Source of the DNA: an uncultured beta proteobacterium | GTDB lineage: Bacteria > Pseudomonadota > Gammaproteobacteria > Burkholderiales > Burkholderiaceae | NCBI GenBank assembly: GCA_903944725.1 | Contig: CAJASX010000066.1 | Coordinates: forward strand, 1 to 47,205 | DNA: 47,205 nucleotides | Direction of reading: 5' to 3' | Part shown: positions 19,781-27,156 of the stretch, in pieces | Numbering within the stretch: the stretch's first letter is position 1 | Layout of the letters: the number at the start of each line of letters is the position of its first letter | Program-made: the position numbers and the translations under genes | Notes under the pieces: generated by a model | The model's database searches: none | What the model was told of the DNA's origin: nothing | What the model saw: only the letters and a program-made list of their open reading frames with translations

Positions 19781-20452
19781 ATGAATTGGACTGAGCTCGG
19801 TTTAAGTATTGGTATTATTAATTTCCCCACTTATCTTTTAGGCACGATCATCATTGTGATTTTGCCTGGACCAAATTCACTTTATGTGCTGACCATTTCT
19901 GCACAACGTGGATGGCGGGCTGGAGCATGGGGCGCCTGCGGTATATTTTTAGGCGATTCAATCTTGATGCTGGCTATTGCATTAGGCGTTGCTGGTTTAT
20001 TAAGTGCTTCGCCAATGACCTTTGTGGTAGTACGTTATGTTGGCGCAGTTTATTTGGCTTGGCTCGGTTGGGGGCTCATTCGTGGTGGTCTGCGGCGCTG
20101 GCCAACGGCGCAAGTGCTTGCGCCTAAAGAAGCCTTTGCTGCAATTCGCTTAGCTCAGCTACATCCTTTATGGGCTGCATTAGCCTTATCGCTGACGAAT
20201 CCGAAGGCAATCTTTTTCTTTGTGTCATTTTTTGCTCAATTTGTTGACCCAACTTTTACCCATCCAAACCTAAGCTTTTTTTATTTAGCCCTAGTAACAC
20301 AAATCTTGAGCATGTCGTATTTGGCTGCACTTATTGGAGCAGGACAATTTTTTCTGCACTTATTTGAAACCCATCCGCGCTGGTCAGCAATTTTATGGAT
20401 GGTAGTCGGTATGCTCTTCATTATTTTTGGCATTCATTTACTACTAGGCTAA
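19781..20452 (+). CDS. LysE-family amino-acid exporter, LeuE-like
   Basis: This 223-residue inner-membrane protein has about six hydrophobic segments and the LysE/RhtB signature at the start (LPGPNSLYVLTISAQRGWRAG). The ACGIFLGD and TNPKAIFFFVSFFAQF stretches match the LeuE (YeaS) branch, which exports leucine and some other neutral amino acids. The substrate is inferred from that resemblance only. It is a single gene divergent from the helicase, with msrA 63 bases downstream. Confidence 0.85.
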   Translation: MNWTELGLSIGIINFPTYLLGTIIIVILPGPNSLYVLTISAQRGWRAGAWGACGIFLGDSILMLAIALGVAGLLSASPMTFVVVRYVGAVYLAWLGWGLIRGGLRRWPTAQVLAPKEAFAAIRLAQLHPLWAALALSLTNPKAIFFFVSFFAQFVDPTFTHPNLSFFYLALVTQILSMSYLAALIGAGQFFLHLFETHPRWSAILWMVVGMLFIIFGIHLLLG

Positions 20453-20515
20453 GCTCGACTAAGATCAGTAAAGACCGATCAAAATTAAATTAATCCCAAT
20501 CGTAAAGGACAAGTT

Positions 20516-21067
20516 ATGAATGCAGTGCAGTTAGAAACGGCTACCTTGGGTGGCGGCTGCTTTTGGTGTCTTGAGGCGGTTTATCAGCAGGTGCGCGGAG
20601 TAACAGCGGTAGTTTCTGGTTACGCGGGTGGTCAGCGTCCTAATCCAACTTATGAGGCAGTCTGTGCGGGCGTGACAGGGCATGCAGAAGTAGTAGCCAT
20701 TGAATTTAATCCTCAAGTGGTTAGCTATCGTGATTTATTGGAAATCTTTTTTGTGATTCATGACCCGACTACATTAAATCAGCAGGGTAATGATATTGGC
20801 ACACAATATCGATCGGTGATTTATACCAATAACCCTGAGCAAGCACAAACTGCCCATGACGTGGTTAATGAGTTAACACGGGAAAACGCTTACGGGGCAC
20901 CAATTGTGACTGAAATACAAACAAGCCCAATTTTTTATGCGGCTGAGGCTTATCATCAAAATTATTTTCGTGATCATCCAGCACAAGGCTATTGCGCGGC
21001 CATTATTGCACCTAAGCTGAGTAAATTTAGGGCCAAATTTAAAGCGCTGATGAATACCACTGCTTAA
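20516..21067 (+). CDS. msrA: Peptide-methionine (S)-S-oxide reductase
   Basis: This 183-residue enzyme repairs methionine-S-sulfoxide in proteins. The catalytic Cys15 is in GGGCFWCLEAV; family residues GYAGG, HAEVV and YRSVIY follow, and GYCAAI near the C terminus supplies a resolving Cys. An AAGGAC ribosome site precedes the ATG. It faces pdxH tail to tail. Confidence 0.95.
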   Translation: MNAVQLETATLGGGCFWCLEAVYQQVRGVTAVVSGYAGGQRPNPTYEAVCAGVTGHAEVVAIEFNPQVVSYRDLLEIFFVIHDPTTLNQQGNDIGTQYRSVIYTNNPEQAQTAHDVVNELTRENAYGAPIVTEIQTSPIFYAAEAYHQNYFRDHPAQGYCAAIIAPKLSKFRAKFKALMNTTA

Positions 21068-21141
21068 TCTGTTATTGAAACTACTGTTTTAGCTTACTGC
21101 TTCAGCTTGCCAACTCATAGAAGCTCAATTTTTTTAAGAAC

Positions 21142-21801
21142 TTAAGGCGCCAAGCGTGAAATGCGCCACATGTTGCTAGGGTTAGGTGCGTTGGTATCTA
21201 GCAGTTGATACCGAATGCGATCATGCAGGCGTGATGGACGGCCTTGCCAAAACTCAATTTCTTCGGCCCGCAAGCAATAACCACCCCAATGTTCTGGGCA
21301 CGGAGGATTGTCACCAAATTGCTTTTCAAAACGTTGCTCTGCTACTTGTAAAAAATCGCGATCGGGAATTTCTGTGCTTTGGGGTGAGGCCCATGCACCA
21401 ATGCGCGAAGCCAGTGGACGCGAATGAAAGTATGTCGCGCTTTCGTCGGCCGTAATGCGGCTTACTAACCCTGAAATACGTACTTGGCGCTCTAGCTCGT
21501 GCCAGTAAAATAAGAGCGCAGCTTGGGGGCGCTTGGCAAGCTCTTGGCCCTTTTGGCTTTGGTAGTTGGTAAAAAAGGTAAAGCCCATGGCATCTGCGCC
21601 CTTTAAGAGTACAGTGCGCAAGGAGGGCTTGCCGGTAGCGTCGGCTGTCGCCAAGGTCATGGCGTTGGGTTCTGGGCACTGAGCATTCATGGCCTGCTCA
21701 AACCAAGTATGAAATAAGGCAAGTGGATCTGCTGGCACATCGGTTTCAGATAATTGTCCCCGAGCATAGTTTTTACGAAGTTCGGCAATGGTGTTCATCA
21801 A
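21142..21801 (-). CDS. pdxH: Pyridoxamine 5'-phosphate oxidase
   Basis: This 219-residue FMN enzyme oxidises pyridoxamine- or pyridoxine-phosphate to PLP, the cofactor of the decarboxylase upstream among others. Recognisable blocks are MTLATADATGKPSLRTVLLK, FFTNYQSQKG, SRIGAWASPQST and the C-terminal WQGRPSRLHDRIRY. It is divergent from tcdA, with a 19-base spacer between the start codons, so the two promoters must overlap the opposite genes. Confidence 0.95.
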   Translation of the reverse strand: MMNTIAELRKNYARGQLSETDVPADPLALFHTWFEQAMNAQCPEPNAMTLATADATGKPSLRTVLLKGADAMGFTFFTNYQSQKGQELAKRPQAALLFYWHELERQVRISGLVSRITADESATYFHSRPLASRIGAWASPQSTEIPDRDFLQVAEQRFEKQFGDNPPCPEHWGGYCLRAEEIEFWQGRPSRLHDRIRYQLLDTNAPNPSNMWRISRLAP

Positions 21802-21820
21802 TTCAGTATAAAGAGAGCTT

Positions 21821-22627
21821 ATGAGTAAGGGAACCAGAGTTAATTTGGCCGCTCACCAAGGGGTTGGTGAGGTGGCTATCGAAGGCACTGAACTCGAGGT
21901 TAACCGGCGCTTTGGTGGGGTGGCTAAATTGTATGGGGATGCCGCTTATCAGCGTTTTCAGCAAGCCACTGTGGTGGTGGTTGGCCTAGGGGGTGTCGGT
22001 TCTTGGGCGGCAGAGGCTTTGGCGCGTTCTGCAATTGGGCATTTAGTCTTGATTGATTTTGATCACATTAGCGAAAGTAATACCAATCGTCAATTGCCCG
22101 CCCTAGAAGGCGAGTATGGGCGCGAAAAAGTCGTAGTGATGGCCGAGCGCCTAATGCGCATTAATCCTGCTTTACGCTTAACTTGCCATGACGCCTTTTT
22201 AGAGCCAGATAAATTAGATTTATTCATTCCCTTGGGGGCAGTTGTTTTAGATGCTACTGATGCCCTTGAAACAAAAATTGCCTTAGCTGCGTGGAGTGTG
22301 GCAAAACAACAAAATTTGGTGATGTGCGGTGGGGTGGGGGGTAAAGCCGACCCTAGTTGTTTGCGTGCCGACGACTTGGCACAAGCTATCCAAGATCCTT
22401 TGCTAGCAAAAATTCGGGCAGATTTGCGTAAAAACCACGGTTTTTCACGAGACTTAAAGAAAAAGATGGGAATTCGGGCCATCTACTCAAAAGAGCCTCG
22501 AATGGGCAAAGGCATTGGGGGTTTGGCCTGCGCTGGTTATGGTTCAGCGGTAACCGTGACTGCTGGATGCGGTTTTTTAGCCACTGCCGAGGTTTTGGCC
22601 TTAATTAGCAACAGAAAAGCTGGATAA
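21821..22627 (+). CDS. tcdA: tRNA threonylcarbamoyladenosine dehydratase
   Basis: This 268-residue E1-like enzyme cyclises t6A37 to ct6A in tRNAs that read ANN codons. It shows the ThiF/E1 nucleotide-binding loop VVVGLGGVGSWAAEALARS, LIDFDHISESNTNRQ and the YSKEPRM segment of the TcdA/CsdL branch. One putative substrate, tRNA-Thr(CGT), is encoded at 32885-32960. It precedes the duplicated leader units. Confidence 0.92.
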   Translation: MSKGTRVNLAAHQGVGEVAIEGTELEVNRRFGGVAKLYGDAAYQRFQQATVVVVGLGGVGSWAAEALARSAIGHLVLIDFDHISESNTNRQLPALEGEYGREKVVVMAERLMRINPALRLTCHDAFLEPDKLDLFIPLGAVVLDATDALETKIALAAWSVAKQQNLVMCGGVGGKADPSCLRADDLAQAIQDPLLAKIRADLRKNHGFSRDLKKKMGIRAIYSKEPRMGKGIGGLACAGYGSAVTVTAGCGFLATAEVLALISNRKAG

Positions 22628-22633
22628 ATTTGC

Positions 22634-22810
22634 TAAACTCCTGACATACTTAGTTTTCTAAGTAGCAAAACTGTCAACTATTCATTTTATGAGACGTTGA
22701 TTGGCTAGCTTCAAATAAAGGCCACTTTTTATGGCCGTTGTTTTTGAATGGAGTGGTTTTTGTTTGAACCTGCAGGAAACTGCTTTTTATTACCTATATA
22801 GGAGTTTTAC
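22634..22810 (+). promoter_or_regulatory. Structured leader RNA, copy 1, with extended -10 promoter
   Basis: An extended -10 (TG-C-TAAACT, hexamer 22634-22639) predicts a start near 22646 and a 165-nucleotide leader. It folds into ordered elements shared with copy 2. Hairpin A is 22675-22699 (CAAC, 3 nt, TCAT, TTT, ATGA, 3 nt, GTTG). Hairpin B is GGCCA/TGGCC (22720-22724/22732-22736), framed by TTCAAA/TTTGAA. Hairpin C is GGTT/AACC (22755-22758/22767-22770). Hairpin D is GCAG-GAAA-CTGC with a GNRA tetraloop (22772-22783). The ribosome site TATAGGAG lies at the end. Most of the sequence differs from copy 2 but the architecture holds. The function is unknown. Confidence 0.65.
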
Positions 22811-23176
22811 ATGAGCAAAATGATCATTGCTTTGGTTTCTGGTTTATTCGCTGTTAGTGTGTATGCCCAACCATCTAAGCAGTCCCCTGCTGGCGATGCA
22901 GTACAGCCAGCACTTGAAGCAAAACAACGTAAAACTGAAACTGGCAAAGATTTACCAACAGCCAAAGATTCAACTAAGGCCAAGCAAGCCGCAGCTGGCG
23001 ACGCAGTACAACCTAAGCTTGAAGCTCAACAACGCAAAACTGAAACTGGCAAAGATTTACCAACTGCCAAAGATTCAACTTCGCTGAAGCAAAAGAAAGC
23101 TGGAGATGAAATTCAGCCTAAAATGGAACAGAAAACACGTGCTGCTGAAGGCAAACAAATGCCTGCAGGTAAGTAA
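22811..23176 (+). CDS. Small secreted repeat protein
   Basis: This 121-residue protein has an N-terminal signal peptide (MSKMIIALVSGLFAVSVYA) and a hydrophilic Lys/Gln/Glu-rich mature part. That part is built from a 35-residue unit (GDAVQPxLEAxQRKTETGKDLPTAKDST) present twice plus a partial third copy. There are no Cys residues and no recognised domain; it is likely disordered or helical in the periplasm or outside. It shares its leader, signal-peptide start and terminator with the next small gene. The function is unknown. High expression is suggested by the strong ribosome site and private terminator. Confidence 0.75.
   Translation: MSKMIIALVSGLFAVSVYAQPSKQSPAGDAVQPALEAKQRKTETGKDLPTAKDSTKAKQAAAGDAVQPKLEAQQRKTETGKDLPTAKDSTSLKQKKAGDEIQPKMEQKTRAAEGKQMPAGK
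22889..23130. repeat. 105-base direct repeats inside the small secreted protein gene
   Basis: Units begin at 22889, 22994 and 23099, a constant period of 105 bases (35 codons). The first two are nearly identical and the third is a diverged partial copy. They encode the repeated GDAVQP...KDST segment. Confidence 0.85.
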
Positions 23177-23194
23177 TTTTTACCCGTTTTATGT

Positions 23195-23224
23195 AAAAAA
23201 CCTCGGTTCGCCGAGGTTTTTTTT
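23195..23224 (+). terminator. Intrinsic terminator of the first small-protein unit
   Basis: CCTCGG-TTCG-CCGAGG (23201-23216) is a perfect six-pair stem with a stable UUCG loop. It is followed by eight T and preceded by six A, so it could act in both directions. It is nearly identical to the terminator of the second unit. Confidence 0.92.
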
Positions 23225-23257
23225 CATCATAAGCAGCAAAAAGCTTCGTATATTTGC

Positions 23258-23453
23258 TAGAATTTCCCGTTATTTAAATTTCTAAGTAACAAAACTGTCA
23301 ACGCCTTACTCTGTAAAGCGTTGTTTACATAGCTTCAAATGAAAACTGCTTATTAAAAGCCGTTTACCACGGTTAGTAGTTTTTAGTGGAGTGGTTTTTA
23401 TTTGAACCTGCAGGCAACTGCAATTTAATTACCTACCTATATAGGAGTTTTAC
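23258..23453 (+). promoter_or_regulatory. Structured leader RNA, copy 2, with extended -10 promoter
   Basis: The promoter is TG-C-TAGAAT (hexamer 23258-23263), giving a leader of about 184 nucleotides. The elements follow those of copy 1. Hairpin A is 23299-23323 (CAAC, 3, TTAC, TCT, GTAA, 3, GTTG). Hairpin B is AGCCGT/ACGGTT (23358-23363/23369-23374) inside an outer stem 23342-23349/23376-23383. Hairpin C is GGTT/AACC (23393-23396/23405-23408). Hairpin D is GCAG-GCAA-CTGC (23410-23421), again a GNRA loop. Compared with copy 1, two pairs in hairpin A change on both sides and hairpin B is replaced by a different stem at the same place. This argues for a selected RNA fold. Confidence 0.65.
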
Positions 23454-23645
23454 ATGAGCAAAATCATCGCTGCTTTGGTTGTTGGGTTGTTTTCTTTCGG
23501 TGTAATGGCACAGGGTACTCCTGCTGCTAAGAAGGATGAGAAGAAGGCTGACGCTAAGCCAGCTGCTGCACCTGCTAAAGATGCAAAGGCTGCTGCTCCA
23601 GCTGCTCCAGCTGCTGCTAAACCAGCTGCTGACGCGAAGAAGTAA
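23454..23645 (+). CDS. Small secreted Ala/Lys/Pro-rich protein
   Basis: This 63-residue product has a signal peptide (MSKIIAALVVGLFSFGVMA-Q) and a 43-residue mature chain made almost only of Ala, Lys, Pro and Asp (AAAPAKDAKAAAPAAPAAAKP). It has no domain and is probably disordered and basic. Its start, leader and terminator are paralogous to the gene before it, although the mature parts differ. The function is unknown; a periplasmic polycation or a highly expressed filler peptide are possibilities I cannot separate. Confidence 0.7.
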   Translation: MSKIIAALVVGLFSFGVMAQGTPAAKKDEKKADAKPAAAPAKDAKAAAPAAPAAAKPAADAKK

Positions 23646-23660
23646 TTTTTACAGCTTTAA

Positions 23661-23688
23661 AAAACCTCGGTTCGCCGGGGTTTTTTTT
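23661..23688 (+). terminator. Intrinsic terminator of the second small-protein unit
   Basis: CCTCGG-TTCG-CCGGGG (23665-23680) pairs fully, with one G-U, and is followed by eight T. It matches the terminator at 23201-23224 except for one base, which keeps pairing. This shows that the whole unit, including the terminator, was duplicated. Confidence 0.92.
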
Positions 23689-23986
23689 CGCCCCTACTTT
23701 CGTTTTTATCTCTATATACAGTTTTAAAAATGCCACCATCAAGGCGAAAGATCAAAGTTGGTGGAATTGCATTAGGGATTTCCCTGTCAGAAATTTCGTA
23801 TTTTGCTGTAGGAAGCTTGGGTAGATATTCGAATTTAACTACTGGTTATAAGATCTGTGCGTAATGACTAAGTAGTTTTCTTAATTCTATAACTTTTGAT
23901 AGTTTTAGGCTCTAGTGCTTTTCTCATCCACTCCCTAGACTCTGTTTCGTTGCTTGCTTGGCAACGTCAGATCGAAAGGAGATCTC
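23689..23986. other. Intergenic stretch before the permease gene
   Basis: I see no convincing gene in these 298 bases. A 44-codon frame at 23730-23864 lacks a ribosome binding site and family resemblance, and I do not call it. The end of the stretch carries the AAGGAG ribosome site (23976-23981) of the permease. No clear promoter or hairpin stands out. Confidence 0.5.
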
Positions 23987-25369
23987 TTGCAAACAGACTC
24001 ACACGGATTAAAACGCCATCTCAAGGTGCGGCATATTCGCCTCATGGCTTTAGGATCGACAATTGGTGTAGGACTCTTTTTGGGTTCAAGTACCGCAATC
24101 AAAATTGCTGGCCCCTCTATTTTGTTGAGCTATCTTATTGGGGGAATAGTGGCATTTATTGTTTTGCGTGCTTTGGGCGAAATGGCAGTGCATGAACCAG
24201 TCGCTGGTTCATTTGCTGCATACGCGAGTAGTTATGTCAGCCCCTTAGCTGGTTACATGGTGGGCTGGGGATATTGGACCTATTGGATTTTGGTTGGCAT
24301 TGCAGAAGTCACTGCAGTTGGCATTTATATGGGCATTTGGTTTCCCGATATTCCTCAATGGACTTGGGCGTTAGCCTCCATTGTGTCAATGGGTTTAATT
24401 AATTTAATTGCCGTCAAAGTATTTGGTGAGTTTGAGTTTTGGTTTGCTTTAATTAAAGTGGTGGCGATTATTGCCATGATTGCTATTGGCGCAGCCGTTA
24501 TTTTTCTAGGCTTCACCAACGATTGGCAGCCACTAGGCTTAGCAAACTTATGGCAACACGGTGGTTTTTTTCCGAATGGTATTGAGGGTTTATTACTTTC
24601 TCTCGAGATGGTTTTATTTGCCTATGTTGGCATTGAGATGATTGGCTTGTCGGCAGGTGAGGCAGAAAACCCTCGTAAAACTATTCCGATGGCAATTAAT
24701 TCGTTGGCTTGGCGCATTTTAATTTTTTATCTTGGTGCGCTATTGGTGATCTTAGCCATTTTTCCTTGGAATGAAGTCGGCCAGCAAGGCAGCCCCTTTG
24801 TAGTGATGTTTGAACGCATTGGCTTACGCGAGGCGGCTGGCGTAATTAATTTTGTGGTCATCACCGCCGCATTATCGTCATGTAATGCGGGCATTTTTAG
24901 CGGTGGTCGTTTGCTCTATGCTTTAGCAGTGAATGGTTATGCTCCAGAAAAATTGGCGGCTTTATCGGTCGGTGGTGTGCCCCATCATGCAGTGATTCTT
25001 ACTGTCTTAGTTGCAATGGCAGGAGTGGCAATTAATTACTTTGCCCCAGCAGCCGCCTTTCATTACGCCATGGCTGGCGTGACTTTTATTGGCCTAATGG
25101 TTTGGGTGGCTATTTTGTATACCCAATTGCAATTTCGGCGATCCTTAACTGCGCAACAACAGAACGAGTTAGCCTTTAAAACGCCATGGTGGCCATTTTC
25201 ATCTTGGTTTGCTTTGGTGTTTATTGGCTTAGTGATTGCGATGATGGGCATGAGCGACTATGCCAGAGTGGCCTTATTCGTTGGCCCTTGTTTATTGGGG
25301 ATTTATTTCATACTGTTTTTCGTGTTTGGTTTGCATCGCAAAAATCATCTTACTAAGGAGAAAAAATGA
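23987..25369 (+). CDS. APC-family amino-acid permease (AAT type), probable alanine importer
   Basis: This inner-membrane proton symporter has about 12 hydrophobic segments. The AAT-branch start is clear (LKRHLKVRHIRLMALGSTIGVGLFLGSS), followed by GEMAVHEPVAGSFAAYA and the conserved FAYVGIEMIGLSAGEAENPRK. It resembles ProY/AnsP/CycA transporters. I choose the TTG at 23987 because AAGGAG lies five bases upstream; the longer frame from 23954 adds residues overlapping that ribosome site. The stop overlaps the alanine dehydrogenase start by four bases (ATGA), which suggests that L- or D-alanine is the substrate. Confidence 0.88.
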   Translation: MQTDSHGLKRHLKVRHIRLMALGSTIGVGLFLGSSTAIKIAGPSILLSYLIGGIVAFIVLRALGEMAVHEPVAGSFAAYASSYVSPLAGYMVGWGYWTYWILVGIAEVTAVGIYMGIWFPDIPQWTWALASIVSMGLINLIAVKVFGEFEFWFALIKVVAIIAMIAIGAAVIFLGFTNDWQPLGLANLWQHGGFFPNGIEGLLLSLEMVLFAYVGIEMIGLSAGEAENPRKTIPMAINSLAWRILIFYLGALLVILAIFPWNEVGQQGSPFVVMFERIGLREAAGVINFVVITAALSSCNAGIFSGGRLLYALAVNGYAPEKLAALSVGGVPHHAVILTVLVAMAGVAINYFAPAAAFHYAMAGVTFIGLMVWVAILYTQLQFRRSLTAQQQNELAFKTPWWPFSSWFALVFIGLVIAMMGMSDYARVALFVGPCLLGIYFILFFVFGLHRKNHLTKEKK

Positions 25370-26484
25370 TTATTGGTTTACCGCAAGAAGTGAAAAATAA
25401 TGAATTTCGGGTTGGCCTTACACCAAGCAATGTTCGTGCGTTAATCATGCAAGGGCATACCGTTTTAGTGCAGCGAGATGCAGGAAAGCGCATTGGCTTT
25501 ACTGATGAAATGTATCGCATTGCTGGCGCTAAGCTAACTGAAGCCGCCGAGGAAATTTTTGCTCGCGCAGAAATGATTGTGAAAGTGAAAGAACCGCAAG
25601 CAGAAGAATGCGCACTGTTACGAGAGGATCAAATTTTATTTACTTATTTGCACTTAGCCCCCGACCCCATGCAAACCAAAGCCTTGTTAGCCTCAGGCGC
25701 CATTTGTATTGCTTATGAAACTGTCACTTCAGGTAATGGCACATTACCCTTGCTTGCACCAATGAGTGAAGTTGCGGGCCGCATGTCGATTCAAGCTGCA
25801 GCTCATCATTTAGAAAAAACCCATGGGGGACCTGGTATTTTAATCGCTGGTGTACCGGGCGTAGCACCAGCTAAGGTAGTGATTTTAGGGGCAGGGGTGG
25901 TGGGGCGCAATGCTCTACAAATGGCGGTTGGCATTGGCGCCGATGTAACTATTTTTGATTGTGATATCGAGCGCTTACGGGCGCTTGATGTGATTTATGG
26001 TAACCGCGTTAAATCACTTTACTCTGATCCCAGCGTCCTAGAGGATGCTGTCTATCAAGCAGATGCCGTGATTGGTGGGGTGCTTTTGCCTGGGGCCGCA
26101 GCACCTAAATTAGTGACGCGCAAAATGGTTGGCAAAATGAAGGCGGGTGCGGTGGTAGTTGACGTGGCAATTGATCAAGGTGGATGTTTTGAAACTTCAC
26201 TACCTACTACTCATGCTAATCCCACTTTTGAAGTGGACGGAGTTATTCATTACTGCGTTGCCAATATGCCAGGAGCGGTTGCAAGAACCTCAACCCTGGC
26301 TTTAACCAACGCGACCTATCCATTTGTTGAGGCTTTGGCGAATCGCGGCTTAATCACTGCCCTAGAGTTCGATCAGCATTTACGCAATGGCTTGAGTGTT
26401 CATCGCGGTAGGCTAACCTCGGCTCCAGTGGCACAAGCGCAACAACTCAATTACATTTCTGTTGATGAGTTGCTTGAAGTTTAA
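25366..26484 (+). CDS. ald: Alanine dehydrogenase
   Basis: This 372-residue NAD enzyme deaminates L-alanine to pyruvate and ammonia (or the reverse). It begins MIIGLPQEVKNNEFRVGLTP with Arg15. Active-site Lys75 lies in IVKVKEPQ and His96 in FTYLHLAPDP. The NAD loop is VVILGAGVVGRNALQMAVG. It is translationally coupled to the permease, so the pair forms an alanine uptake and catabolism unit. No Lrp-type regulator is adjacent. Confidence 0.95.
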   Translation: MIIGLPQEVKNNEFRVGLTPSNVRALIMQGHTVLVQRDAGKRIGFTDEMYRIAGAKLTEAAEEIFARAEMIVKVKEPQAEECALLREDQILFTYLHLAPDPMQTKALLASGAICIAYETVTSGNGTLPLLAPMSEVAGRMSIQAAAHHLEKTHGGPGILIAGVPGVAPAKVVILGAGVVGRNALQMAVGIGADVTIFDCDIERLRALDVIYGNRVKSLYSDPSVLEDAVYQADAVIGGVLLPGAAAPKLVTRKMVGKMKAGAVVVDVAIDQGGCFETSLPTTHANPTFEVDGVIHYCVANMPGAVARTSTLALTNATYPFVEALANRGLITALEFDQHLRNGLSVHRGRLTSAPVAQAQQLNYISVDELLEV

Positions 26485-26544
26485 GGCTTAAGTAGAATGA
26501 AGGAAGCGACTGAAGACGACTAACTTAAATAGTTAAATTAATCG

Positions 26545-27129
26545 CTAACTAAGGTCAGCAACCAAAGAGGCTAAGGTTTCGTGCGCAAGGGTTTCGACAT
26601 GAATTGGATAGCCCTTGTGATCGCAACCCACCATCATTTGCGCGCCAGCCTTTAAAACCTTCTTCATATCCTCAGTGAGTTCAAAGCGCATAAAATGAAC
26701 TGCTGAGGTTTTTTCTTCAGAACTACGATCCAAATCTTCATCGGCAATTGCATATACACGAGCTTGCCCCTCAACTTCAATAAAAACATGATTTTCAACG
26801 CCCACCAATTTACTTAAGGCTATTTTTCGATCGGCTTCATTGGGATACTCAAGCATCATTGTTGCCTTGAAATTTGAGCCATCTGGAACTAAGGGGTTGT
26901 AAGCGTCGAGCTCATCTTGAATGCCAGCATCATCGAAGGTTTTTTCAACCCGTAGCATTTCTTGAATCTGATAGCGCATCAGAAATTCATTTTCGAAAAT
27001 CATGGTGAGGTGATCGCCTAAATGCACTGTGCGAATGCGACGCTCATCGATGGCTTTATGACGCATTTCAGGGCGCTCTTTGTGATAAGCCTCGAGACTT
27101 AAAAGGCTGCTGCGTGTAATCATTCCCAT
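26545..27129 (-). CDS. DUF3501 family protein
   Basis: This 194-residue soluble protein has the DUF3501 signature: ITRSSLLSLEAYHKERPEMR, then RRIRTVHLGDHLTMIFENEFLMRYQIQEMLRVE. The function is unknown. In other proteobacteria it is encoded beside rubrerythrin and an HdrD/GlpC-like Fe-S protein, which suggests a role in peroxide or redox metabolism. Here only the Fe-S partner is present, 28 bases upstream in the same operon. Confidence 0.85.
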   Translation of the reverse strand: MGMITRSSLLSLEAYHKERPEMRHKAIDERRIRTVHLGDHLTMIFENEFLMRYQIQEMLRVEKTFDDAGIQDELDAYNPLVPDGSNFKATMMLEYPNEADRKIALSKLVGVENHVFIEVEGQARVYAIADEDLDRSSEEKTSAVHFMRFELTEDMKKVLKAGAQMMVGCDHKGYPIHVETLAHETLASLVADLS

Positions 27130-27156
27130 CGTAATTTATCCTGTCTTTGTTCTAGT

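Noticed and set aside
23730..23864. 44-codon open frame before the permease gene
   Set aside because: It has no ribosome binding site, no recognisable composition and lies in an intergenic stretch; chance is the simplest explanation.
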